This document shows positions 44,847 through 54,500 of a DNA stretch of 64,000 nt, piece by piece (position 1 is the stretch's first letter; every line of letters begins with the position of its first letter). The notes under the pieces are model-generated. The model saw only the letters and a list, made by a program, of their open reading frames with translations. It made no database searches and had not been told where the DNA came from. The stretch lies in assembly GCF_027172205.1 (NCBI RefSeq), contig NC_070614.1, positions 47,494,001 through 47,558,000 of the forward strand. Direction: 5' to 3'. The position numbers were made by a program, and so were the translations under genes. The stretch comes from Podarcis raffonei. Lineage: Eukaryota; Chordata; Lepidosauria; Squamata; Lacertidae.

Positions 44847-47658
44847 TTTTTTAATTTTGGGGGGGAAACAGAATGAAAAGGAGAAAGAGGAAAAGTCACC
44901 TTCTTCATCTCATGACACTTTTACCAACTTTTTCCTTTATTAATACTATTTACAGAGTTTCATCTAATCATGACCAAGTACTAGCATTAAACTACATTTA
45001 ATGTATGAGTAATTAACGCATTGGAGATGATGTAAATTATTTTAATTCTTTAGCTCAAAGAGGAAATGTGAACCGATAAAATATTGTCAGCAAGTTAGTT
45101 ATGCAACTCCACTCCATCAGTTATTCGTGAATCAGAAAACTGGATGTAGGTGGCATCTACACACATATAAAAAACCATTTCAAAAATGCTTCTAAAATCT
45201 ATTGTCACATTGTATATTGCACTTAAAACACACTTGAAGGTTTTATTTTTGAGCTGTATAGCTGTCTGTAGTCTCCACTAGAGCTGATACACTGCTTAAA
45301 TTAAAATATTTTGTTGTAGTGATACTACCTGCCACGGCTGCAGATCTTGAAGTTCAAATCTTCCCCTTCTCAGCATGACTCTGGGTTTGGTTCTACTTGA
45401 GTAAATGGCATGCAAAGCATTAGCCACGGCATAGACCGCATTATAGATACTGTAGCTGTGGCCAGACATGAGCAGGTCAAACTGAGGACCAGGAAGACTC
45501 TCCAACTTCTCTTCCCCAGTACATTTTCCAGTGAGGTTTGTTGGACCTAGAAAACTTGCAAATGAACAGTCAAATGCTTGTTCCCAGAAATCTTTAACAA
45601 ATCCATCTCCCTTGGCCCAATAAGGCTTTCCTTTCTGAAGAAATTCTTTGAATGCTAGAACATCTTCTGAGTGAATTGCAAAAGAAATCGCCCCATGGAA
45701 TAACTGAAGACCCCAACCCCTTTGAAAGCCTGTTAATATTAAATCAATCTGGCTTGTCATGACCCACACCATTTTAAATGGTGTGTTTCTCCGATTTGCA
45801 GAATCATGCAGAATTGTAATGGTTCTCAGCCATGCAATTGTCATAGATTCTCCATAGATGATAGAGACATTGGCTTTGTCATCTGTGAAATCTATATAAT
45901 TACTTGAGAATATGTCAATAACTGTATCCAAATCATCCAAATTGGGTGCCTGTGGGATTCTTTGTATGAAGGCTGAACAGATTCCATTTTGGGAAAACAA
46001 TGGCTCCATGGTCTGCAAGAAATGTTCTCCACTATCATCATCCACAACAAAGAGCCCAACCCACGTCCATCCAAAATGGTTAAACAAGCTGATAATCCCC
46101 TTGTACAGATGGGCTTCATTTGGCACCATGTGGTATAAAAAGTGGACATGACCTATGTCATTCTTCTTTGGTGGAAAGGAGCCATAGGTGAGCTAAAAGA
46201 AAATATACAGATATTTATTGTCAAATAATGTATATATGATAGATGTACTATTTGCATTGTGATTTGTGATGAACACTGCCTAGTTCCTTTTTTATTTAAA
46301 AAAGTGAGGTTTCTAAATATTTAAATGAATGAATATGTGGATGGTATATAAATATTTTGAGGCTATCAAAGTATATAAAATTATGCATGGCATAGATAAG
46401 GTAGATAAAATAATGCTTTTCCACCTCCCTCACAACACTTCAAATCTAGGACAGAGAATGTAGCTGGATGTTCAAAGATTTAGGATAGGCAATGCTTGTT
46501 CTTTACACAGCACATGGTCAAACTACAGAATTTGTTTCAACAAGAGGGAGTGATGGCTGCAAATAGTGTGGCTTTAAAGCAGTTGAAAGATAACTGTTAC
46601 ATGACTGTTAGCCATGACATTTTTTTTCTCTGTCACTTCCTGAAGCACAAAATCACAGTGAGAATGGAATTGCTTTTGGAAAATTTTCAACACCCTATTC
46701 CGAGATCCTACCTGTGCAATCTTGAAGAGACCTAAAATGTCTGCCATAAGGGAAGAGGTCTCAGAGCCAAGACCTCCAATGACAGCTATGAGTTTTTTCT
46801 GACTGTCACATCTGTAGTTGAGGACAAATTTATGCGATTTGAAGAGCAGATCTAGAGTGGTTCGATAGGTCATCATGGCATCATAGTAGCTGTCGTAGAT
46901 GTGGAATCCAAGTGTAGCATTAGGCAAGATCATGGGATTTTCATTGATCTCATTTATGGCAAATGCCAAGGCAAGCGCATGCTGGTAGAATTTTGTCACA
47001 ATACTGCCAAAAGATTTATTTTACTATTTTAAAAGAGAATCATACAATTGATTAACTTTTTATACCTCTGTAGGTAATAACCGAGGGTATGATAATAGTA
47101 GTTGAATATGTTTCTGAATTCTGACCTTAGTCCTATGCAGAGTAGTTTGATAGTTTATCTCTAGTGATGTCTGACACTTTTGCATTTGAAGATTTCCTTT
47201 TCCTTATCCTTATCCCTCCCCCTCACTCCTCAGTGGCTCTAATGCATGCAAATAGGTGCAAGGGGTGCCTAAATCTGTCACCCACACTTTCCAAAATAGA
47301 AACCACTGTTACAACAGAGTCCATTTGTATGTTAATTTTAGTGGAACGTGCAAGTCCTTGCTGATACTCTGTCACTCCTCTCAATTTTTGTATGTGTATG
47401 ATTAGAGCAGGCTCAAACAATAGAAAAGGGGGAGTAAAAGTCTTACGCTGAGATCTCAAACAGCTTCTGAGAAGGGTGTTCGTGAAAGAAAACTTCTTGG
47501 GAAGCATAAATTATCTGAGAAGTCATCCCACCAATGAAGAGGCCACCTGGTTGGAACCACTCATTTGGAACAGGGAAGGGATCAATCATGGAGCACATGC
47601 TAGCATATATGCCATATGTCATTGAAGGCAAGAGGTATATCACTACCAACCCCAGCAT
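35835..47658 (-). CDS. Vomeronasal type-2 receptor V2R-D, complete six-exon gene split by a copia element
   Basis: Class C chemosensory GPCR. Exons are 47447-47658, 46712-47003, 45329-46192, 44497-44724, 43033-43159 and 35835-36736, giving 874 codons in frame. The start is [12 protein letters not shown]. The upstream ATG at 47687-47689, at the position used by B and C, is out of frame here because of a 1-nt difference, so the inner Met was chosen. Exon 3 carries [18 protein letters not shown] and [11 protein letters not shown]; exon 5 CNEPC...[18 protein letters not shown]; exon 6 [12 protein letters not shown] to [20 protein letters not shown]1 has NNPNLTY where its paralogs have NNRDLTY. 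Intron 5 is 6.3 kb because a whole Ty1/copia element lies in it in the sense direction. Exon 2 is nearly identical to B and C although the rest of the gene is clearly more distant. Confidence 0.93.
37435..37803 (-). repeat. 3' LTR of the copia element
   Basis: 369 bp, from TGTTGGG to CTAACA, matching 42203-42571 base for base by eye. The minus strand contains an AATAAA at 37628-37633 that could serve in 3' end formation. Confidence 0.93.
37841..41965 (-). CDS. Gag-Pol polyprotein of the copia element
   Basis: A single 1374-codon frame with parts in the Ty1/copia order. The N-terminal gag domain has [19 protein letters not shown] and a CCHC knuckle ([14 protein letters not shown], near residue 220). 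The aspartic protease motif is [11 protein letters not shown]. Integrase follows, with its zinc-binding region and an ADLVGPL...LIDSFSRY catalytic core. Reverse transcriptase has [11 protein letters not shown] and CFVDDLLMF. RNase H has [16 protein letters not shown] and a terminal [13 protein letters not shown] region. Integrase preceding reverse transcriptase separates it from gypsy and retroviruses. It appears complete and recently mobile. It is a transposon gene, not a host gene. Confidence 0.93.
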   Translation of the reverse strand: MDLLQSSEAAPCPLKLNGHNYQTWARYCEGQMRRLGVWNTISEDPPAPVTDEWRAQDSRAMGIILLSVAPEELITLAGKASAREMWDGLRACHLRQEAGSVLLYFRKLHRKRLEPGEDLRAHVLHLQHLRQELTQRGFNMPESLFAILILDSLDESYHAVSSQLATLPAQDLTATKVLATLQNEYDRRNAAESACALQGEQCGTAFQPPGGAKALAAVKCWNCGNQGHTQKFCRKTGNKQRKKPADGPKQKGSGRPGKNKALFAGTASPKAKGTSDGQEQGGKLQKPTLVENKVLFASKSASKGKARFIVDSAATRHLTKDRHLFISFTPQDGEVQLADGRTLQATGVGTVKLASLNTTISNVLFVPGAVDNLISVPQLTGRGFEVSFKKTICVIRKGKEDMWHAKLLDGLFCLTYDDNGVAMSNADTCCVAQTNKVLHAGCIHDAHRRFCHLSWQALAKMPGLVEGLDIKPCKFHMKCVSCAENKVKVAPKGKESSRQASKPYQLVHADLVGPLAPSLGRARYFMVLIDSFSRYIHVFMLEQKSQAFPKFKAFCAWLENAHGKRIGCLFTDRGGEFTSQQFEAFLTEKGIQHDLSTPRSPWMNGLAERANQTLLQGIKTLLHDANLPEKFWGEALSNFVYSFNRRLSSPIGCTPYEKMFGKKPNVRHLRIFGSDMWVHTPQSNKLGKRGAHGLFMGYEKGAYRVWMTNSKSIKFTRSVEYNPKWGENVGIFQSYPEEDEGDVKKADHAEKAEETEDEDDDDDDQSSDSSSVGGAAAAVSDSDDTADYKSAKASVRPSDESDNELEEPLFTIGHYSPKKEEMSPEDLRLVRRSERATKGKPPKRFADEFAKMATAVLSSSEKVWEPSSFKEVQELTSKDAEPWLNAMKAEVDSLNRNQTWELVPVVPGMRLVGSKWVFKAKTDQNGKVVRHKARLVARGFSQVPGQDYHETYSPTVKYESIRLMLKIAAEEKLHVSHHDINTAFLYGILNEQLYMLPPDGMQIQKGMVCKLRKSLYGLKQSARCWNTKLTETLLSLGFHQGKADPCVFVKEEGQNKLYCLCFVDDLLMFWKNQAFYQSTLAQLKEHFDMKDLGEVSNYLSLQVERDQAGNFLVHQTQKIADVLTRLNLVDANPADTPMVTGYQVDSTAEAFSDTTLYRCILGKLNFIARCSRPDIAVSTNLLSRHANNPTVQDWKALKRIARYLKGTMHYRLRFTSQKTGGLEIFADASFGSDTTDGTSTSGVCYMYNHCLFDWLCKKQTTVSLSSCEAELNALSFSLMDCEWLMQLFKDIGVSVKCPIHVYQDNRSCLALLNSESCKQRTKHLQIKLHRARECIQKGLIQVSYMPGNEIPADLLSKVVNREQLKVYAQRLQLG
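42203..42571 (-). repeat. 5' LTR of the copia element
   Basis: 369-bp partner of the LTR at 37435-37803. It abuts the target duplication AGTTG on its outer side and the initiator-tRNA primer site on its inner side. It carries the same AATAAA on the minus strand at 42396-42401. Confidence 0.93.
43586..43950 (+). mobile_element. tRNA-derived squamate SINE in intron 4 of V2R-D
   Basis: Plus-oriented copy starting GGGGACGCGGGTGGCGCTGT, with B box GGTTCGAATCC and a terminal CCTTTACCTTTACCTTT. The 10-bp duplication AAGGTTTATA lies at 43576-43585 and 43951-43960. It is inserted into a degenerate L2-like 3' end (about 43555-44060). Confidence 0.85.
44805..44844. repeat. (TA)n microsatellite
   Basis: About 19 uninterrupted TA units in intron 3 of V2R-D. 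Confidence 0.95.
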
Positions 47659-47816
47659 TCTTGCAGAAAAGGTTGACTCTAAGATACATCTTTACTTTAT
47701 CTAGTCACTTTCTTCATCTTCATCACTTAAAGAGGCTAAATTGGATGGTGTGCACCTCTGCTAAAGTACTCTGGTATGTTACATGCCTTGAATAGGTGAG
47801 AGTGGCAATGTTCCTG

Positions 47817-47914
47817 TTTTAAGTCTGGCTACTATGAATAAAAAGGTGAAATTAACAGAGCCCAGCCTGCCTCTTGCCTCCACTCCCAGCTCTTACTTTG
47901 ACTGGGATTACTTA
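47817..47914 (-). promoter_or_regulatory. Conserved upstream block of V2R-D
   Basis: Same block, about 160-255 bp upstream of the inner start codon. It lacks about 11 bp after ATGAATAAA that B and C have, but is otherwise almost unchanged. Confidence 0.55.
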
Positions 47915-50521
47915 TAGCTACTTTTTGGCTTCCCTGTTCATTGTTGTTGTTCTTCTCTCATGGAAAACCTTGGGAGCATTGGGCAACTTGATTTGAATAA
48001 TTACAAAATGAGAAAATTACTCCTTCTGAGCCTGGTAATTTTTTTTTTGTAACAAACATGTTGGTTATCTTCTTCCCAGATTCAACCAAAAGTTCCTTCT
48101 CTCCTCCCTGCTGGATGTGAAGTAGCAGGTTGACATTCCAAAAGTAGTAGTAGTAGTAGTAGTAATAATATTTATATCCCGCCCTCCCTGGCAAGGCTGG
48201 GCTCAGGGCAGCTAACATCAAAATATATAATACATTAAAACATTAAGTCAAACGATCAATTAAAATACAGCTTAAAATTAGATTAAAATCAAAATAAAAT
48301 AATAATAATAAATTTACCAAGAGGAAAGTTGGGGCCTAAGATGAAGACACCAGTTTGATTGGGCACATCATGTTCTGTCCAATGCTGCAGTTTCACTTGA
48401 ACAACAGAGTTCCACCAGTACAATTGAATTTCCCACCTTCAACATTCATTCCTTCAGTGCCCAATCACAGAGGGTTGGCTCCAACCCATAAAATGGGGAT
48501 AAATCCTGAAATGGTCAGTACACACCACCATTAACACCAGTGAGAAAGTGAGTCAAAGTCCTAATACCAGGTAATTTAATGGAGTCCATGGGAGAACAGT
48601 TCCCAGAGTTCTCTTCTTCCCTGTAACCCTCCAATGAGCCCATCACATAAAGGTTTGATTATCTCACAATCCTCTGGAAACATACATGTGAATGCAAACA
48701 TAAAGGAGCAATGGACCTGTAGTCATCTGAACTGGGTCCAACCAATTAGCCAAGCCAAATCCCACCAGCAAGCTGGAAGACTTCTGCTCAGGGCTGGGAT
48801 CAGAGGTCAGCATTACTAGCAGCAAGTCAGGATTTGCTGTGGCTCCTCTTGTTAGTGCCATCTGGCTGTCATGGTGCTGAATGCCTGAGGAAGTATAATT
48901 GTGCTATTACAGGGGCCCCCAAACACTACAAGTGGCCCTACTTTCCCCTTCCTAGAAATGATTGCTTTCTCTGATGTTTTGATTCTCAGGAAGCATTTTG
49001 ATCCCATCTTCATGCTGTCCTTTCTTAGGACAAACAATTTATGCAAAGCCAGGAGTACTCTCAAATCCTTCTCAATGTCTCCCACCCACCACAGATCTGT
49101 GGCAGCGCTTACAGAGTCACTTTGAGATCCAGACCATCCACCCCTCTGCTGCACCATCTTTCTTGCCAAAATTCATTGCACTGGGTGCCTCTTCACCATG
49201 TGTGTTAAACTTTAGACTTATTTTATTTTTCTACCTATCAGTTTGGTTTTTTGAAGACATATGTGGGATGTTGCTTCTCCGTTTTAACTTGTTTCCCACT
49301 CTTAGTTGTTGTTTTCCCTATTGTTGGTTTCTTTGCCCACTACAGTGTCTTCTCACAGATGGTTTTGACTCAGTCAGATTCAGTATTGAAGAAACCTGGA
49401 GAATCCCATAAACTGAACTGAATCATCACCAGGTTTGATATTAGTGGCTTTGCAATGTACTGAGTCAAGCGGCAACCTGGCAAAGGCCTGAAATGGCTCC
49501 TGTATTATTATGATATTCATTCTGGATACAGTAATTCCTCTGCAGTCCAGGGGCATTTCACAGTTTCTAAGAGTGGCTCCAACTTCTGTCTTCACATGAA
49601 CAACCTCAAAGCAGAATACACATCAGTGTACTGCTGGAAAAGATATGCAGTGAGACAGATCCCGTTAGATCTCAGACAAAAACATTTCGCTGCATGATTT
49701 TTGGCAAAAATTCTAAAGAAGTGCCACCAGAGAACCAGAAAATCATAAGACAGAAACTGCTGAACCAAGAAAAAAATTATCCACACTCAACATTGGCCAG
49801 TGACTGCTTTAGGGTTTCCTAATGATTCTCAACCAGACTCCTTTAATACACAATATTTTAAATTCTGTTCCTAATGGGGGAAAATATTAAATCAAAACAC
49901 ATCTCATTATTTCTTTCTTTTTGTCCTTACATTGTGTTTCCCTTCTTACTTCAAAATGAACTATGTATGCTTTGATTACAGTAATTTCCCTCAGTAACTG
50001 AGAAGCTCATGTCCACACTGGTTGCAAACCAACCTGGTGTTTAAGAAAGTAAGGACTCCTATTGGTTCATCTAACAGAATATTGGGCTCATCCACACTTC
50101 CACTTGCTCCATGCCTAGAAAACACAGGCCTGAGTGGTTTTCCACTTGAAGTCCATTTTCTAGGCAAAGGTTTGAGTGGTTTTCCTCTTGTCCCACTTCT
50201 TTCCCAGGGAAAGTCTGCTCTTTAGTACTAAATTGGAGCAAATATCAACCTGGAGAAAGCCCAAATTGCTCTTTGCTTCAACTGCATGTTAAAGAGCAGC
50301 TTTACTCTGGGGGAGGGGAAAAGAAGTGGGACAAGAGGAAGTGTGGATAAGTCCTCTGTCTACACTAACTGGCTGTGGAACTCAAGGGTTTCAGGTTCAG
50401 GTCTCTCCCAGCCCTAGCTGGAGAAACTGGGGATTGAACCTGGGACCTTTTACAAGCAAAATAAATGTTGCTTCCCAGACTTGTTCCCTATCAACAGAAA
50501 ACCGCCTTTTATTAGGGACAT
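47915..50521. other. Intergenic region between V2R-D and the Ig V segment
   Basis: One L2-like 3' end (48144-48315) is recognisable. The remainder shows no V2R exon, further Ig V segment or RNA gene. Confidence 0.5.
48144..48315 (-). mobile_element. L2-like LINE 3' end
   Basis: An AGTAGT/AATAAT run followed by TTTATATCCCGCCCTCCCTG and GGCTGGGCTCAGGGCAGCTA, the same terminus as the L2 at 21667. Confidence 0.65.
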
Positions 50522-50529
50522 ATGCAAAT
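50522..50529 (+). promoter_or_regulatory. Octamer ATGCAAAT of the V-segment promoter
   Basis: Exact Oct-1/Oct-2 binding octamer, 122 bp upstream of the leader ATG and in the forward orientation typical of heavy-chain V promoters. Its survival suggests that the V segment kept a working promoter. Confidence 0.7.
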
Positions 50530-50650
50530 ATTGAACCTGTTTCCTTTATAAAGCACTCACTGTCAAAATTGAGAACACTCAGGCAATTCTACAGACTTCT
50601 AAAGTGTCAAGATTATTATATGATCAGTGAGCTCTTTTCTTGAGCATAGC

Positions 50651-51152
50651 ATGAAAATATTCTCTTGGTATCAATGGGCTGTCCTTTTGGTGGTGTTAGA
50701 AGGTATGTATTCCTCTCCACATCCCATAGGCTGAGAACTTTTAAAACATTGGCTTATGTTTTGAATTTCCAACAATTTTCAAATCACAATAACATAAATG
50801 GATGGAAATGACATTTCTATTCCCTGCATCTTCTTTCTTTCTTCATGCAGTTGCCCAGCTTCAAGTTGTTATAATCCAGTCCATGGCTATGGTGAAGCAA
50901 CCTGGAGAATCTGCCCAACTGACATGCACCATGGACATTGCTGACCAGTGGTGGATGTCTTGGCTTAGGCAGGAACCTGGGAAGACCCCTGAGTGGCTGA
51001 TCAGCTATTGGAAACCATCTGTGACAAACTACTATTCTCCCAACATCCAAGGTCGCTTTACAGTCTCAAAGGATGGCAATAATTTCTACATGCAAATGAA
51101 AAACCTGAAGCCAGAAGACACTGCCATGTATTACTGTACGAGGAGAGAGACC
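50651..51152 (+). CDS. Immunoglobulin heavy-chain V segment (IGHV-like, unrearranged)
   Basis: The leader exon 50651-50702 encodes MKIFSWYQWAVLLVVLE and splices (GTATGT; acceptor TTCATGCAG) to the V exon 50851-51152. The V domain begins AQLQVVIIQSMAMVKQPGES and has the first cysteine in LTCTM, the core tryptophan in MSWLRQEPGKTPEWL, the FR3 string GRFTVSKDGNNFYMQMKNL, and the second cysteine in DTAMYYCTR. An ATGCAAAT octamer lies 122 bp before the start codon. These features fit a heavy-chain V gene rather than a light-chain or TCR V gene. It is alone, on the strand opposite to the receptors, with no D, J or C segment in view. The recombination signal looks irregular. It may be an orphon or the edge of a locus. 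Confidence 0.85.
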
Positions 51153-51180
51153 CACTGTGAGTAACCCTAAAGCAAAAAGG
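51153..51180 (+). promoter_or_regulatory. Recombination-signal-like sequence after the V segment
   Basis: The heptamer CACTGTG (one mismatch to CACAGTG) directly follows the V exon. A nonamer-like GCAAAAAGG occurs after a 12-bp spacer. At the 23-bp spacing expected for heavy-chain V genes I see only CTGGAATTG, which is a poor nonamer. The signal is therefore decayed or atypical. Confidence 0.45.
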
Positions 51181-51398
51181 TCCTGGAATTGTAGGAGCCA
51201 TCTTCTCATTTTGTCCACCAGGAGGCTTCAGTGGAACTACTTAGCATAATAATGCTTATCAGTTGTATGGAACATTTCAGCCGTTCACTTCTCCTATTCA
51301 TGCATCTCATATGTTGATTTGTATATTATATCATATCTCATATATTACCAGAGGCAGTATCACTTCAGCATGGCTTTTCAGACCCACTATTTACATTT

Positions 51399-51470
51399 CA
51401 TGGAATCATAGAATGGCAGAGTTGGAAGGGACACCAAGCGTCATTTAGTAAAACCCACATAATTCCTGTT
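51399..51470 (-). mobile_element. CR1 LINE 3' end
   Basis: TGGAATCATAGAATGGCAGA and GTTGGAAGGGACACC on the plus strand are the reverse complement of a CR1 tail, between the Ig V segment and the V2R-E stop. Confidence 0.6.
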
Positions 51471-51584
51471 ATTTTTTTAAGGTGAAGCAAGTAATGCTTA
51501 ATTTCATTTCAGTCATAGATAGATAAATAGATAGATAGGCAGTGTTTTAAAAAATTACAAAACTAAATAAGAAATAAATGTGTT

Positions 51585-54500
51585 TCACTTCATTTTCCTT
51601 ATAAGCTGTTCCTTCTTGTTCAACTCAGGCCTTAACAGAATAATGTAGCATTTAGGGGAAAATATGCAACCCAGGAGCCCAGCACTGGAAGATAATATAG
51701 AGAAGATCTCCACAGCTACCATGTCTTTTCCTTTGGTGCCCAGGTAAGTTGGAACAAAGGAAACCCAAACACTGCAAAAGAGCAGCATGCTGAAGGTGAT
51801 AAACTTGGCTTCATTAAAACTGTCAGGTAGTTTACGGACTAGGAATGCCACAATGAAGCTGATGATTGCCAAGAGGCCCATATAGCCCAAGACAGTGTAG
51901 AAAATGGCAACTGACCCTTCATTACATTGCACAATGACCTTTTGAGATACCGAATACTTATCTAAATCAGGGAATGGGGGCGTGCTTAAGAGCCACGCAA
52001 TGCAAAGACTTGCTTGAATAAGAGAACAAGAAAGTAAAATTGAATAGGCCTGTTTTTTCCCCACCCACTTCCTCACCCTAGATCCAGGTTTTGTGGCTAT
52101 AAACGCTAGAAAAACCATGGCAGTTTTGGCCAAAACACAAGAAACAGCCACAGAGAAGATGATGCCAAAAGCTGGTTGTCGGAGGAGGCAGCTTGCTTTC
52201 CCAGGTTGTCCAATGAATAGCAATGAAGAGAGGAAGCAGAGCAGAAGGGAAATGAGGAGAATGTATGTGAGGTCCCGGTTGTTAGCTTTGACAATGGGGG
52301 TATCTTTGTGCTTAATAAAAATTTGTAACACAGAAGCTGTGATGAGAGAAAAAGAAACAGCAACTGAGGCTAAACAAATCCCTAAAGGTTCTTCATAGGA
52401 AAGAAATGTTATAGTTTTGGGGAGGCATTGAGTTTGGTCACTGCTTGGATACTGATCTTCTGGGCATTTGAAACAGTCAGTCATATCTGGAAAAAAAGAA
52501 ATAAGGCCCATATCAGTCCCTCTTTCTGTTTGCTTGCTTGCAGACAATCGTTGCATGAAAATAGTCCATTACACGTATGCCACTTATGTGTATGGAAGGA
52601 ATGTCAAGCATTTCTGCTGTGTTTAAACTCATATAAATTCTGCATTGAGCTATCCTAAAATATATAAGCAGCTGAAACACATTAGTTCAATGACTGCTGT
52701 TTCCAAGTGGGTATGCCAAGAAGTGCTGCTTGATTTGTAATGTGAAAGTGTAATCCTATTTGTATTTACTCATAAGTTAAAGCTTACATAAGGAATTTCA
52801 ATACAGACAAATATACGGTTCTATACTTAGGCAGGAATAAACAGATGGACAAATATAAGAGGGGGGACACATGTGAAAAGGATCAAGGGGGTCTTAGTAG
52901 ACCACAAGCTTAACATGAGTCAACAGTGTGATGCAGCAGTAAAAAACCCCTAATGCTATTCTAGGCTTCATCAACAGACGTATATTGTCCAGATCAAGAG
53001 AAGGAATGGTGCCACTCTATTTTGCCTTAGTTAGACAACACCTGGAATGCTGTATCCAGTTCTAATTGCCATAATTTAAGAAGGACGTTGACAAGCAGGA
53101 ATGTGTGCAGAGGAGGGTGACCAAGATGATCAAGGTCCTGGGAACCAAGTGCCTTATGAGGAAGGGTTAAAAGAATCTGGTATTTTTCGACTAGAGAAGG
53201 TCTGAGAAATGATAATATAGTCATCTTCAAATCTCTCAAGGGCTATCACAAGGAAGATGGAGCAAGCTTGTTTTCTACAGCTCCAGTAGGTTGGACCAGA
53301 AGCAACTGATTCAAATTACAGCAAAATAAATTCCAACTAAACTTCCTGACAGTAAACTGCTCAACAGTGGAACAAACTACTTCAGAAGCTCGTGACCCCT
53401 CCTTCAGTTTAGAAGTTTTGGTTCAAGTACTATGATTTATTTATTTTTAAGTGAATTCCGTTTTTGCCTTCAAATGCAAACTGAATCAAATATCCCCTCC
53501 ATCCCTACTTCCAAACTTAATCAGCTCATAAAAGAATTTGAATTAGGCCGCTATGGTGAAAGTGTTGCAGGTATATGTCGCCTACCCATCTGGTTTGAAA
53601 TCTTGCCTTCTGGGCAAAAAACACAATCGTAGCAGCAAAAAAACCGCACTTCCTTCTTTTTCTTCTGATAACCAGGCTGACAATGTTCGTTACACACAGA
53701 GATGGGAAGTACCTGTCCATAAATGAGAGATTAGGGAAGGACAAGCTGGAAATAATATTGCTCAGTTTCTGATGCTCAGATTAGTAACTGGAGTATTCAG
53801 AATATGGCCACTGAAATAGTGATGGCCAATTGCTAGACCATGACCTATGCTTCAAAACTGGGGACAATTGCTAGGCCATGATCTATGCTTCAAAACTGGG
53901 AGCAAGGCTATGGAGATATTTGGCATCTAAACGCTATATCTATTTGATTTTAGCAGATGGCAAATATTTGTAGTAGGTAGAAAATATTAGAGCAGTGTTC
54001 CCCAGCTTGAGGAAGACTCTCTCACATTCTGATAAGGCATAGATGTAAGCAGCTAAGAAAAGAATCACCAATACCCCATTGGTCCATTTGTAGAGCAGAG
54101 TTGACCCCCACTAAGGATATCCAATTATTCACACCTGATTAAAACTACTGTGCCACTCAATCTGGTCTTCGTAAATGATGAATTCTTTTCCTTCATGGCC
54201 ATCAGGACCCACTCTTCCAATTTTCACTCTCTGGAAGGACTTATTTGGAAATGTGACTATGTTGTTAATGTCAAATCCACCTCCCATTTCCCTTTTAGCA
54301 TCAAAAGAGATTGTTTCTCCCACTGAGTTATTAAAAGATATATCATGAAGAAATGGAAATAACTAATGGAGAGACAAACAGAAAAATAAAGGGGTCAAAA
54401 GGATGCCTGCAGTCCAACTAAGAGCAAGTATAGCACCAAGCTATAGTTAACATATGCTATTATTAACTTATTAATACCTACTATGGAAGGGTGCTTATTG

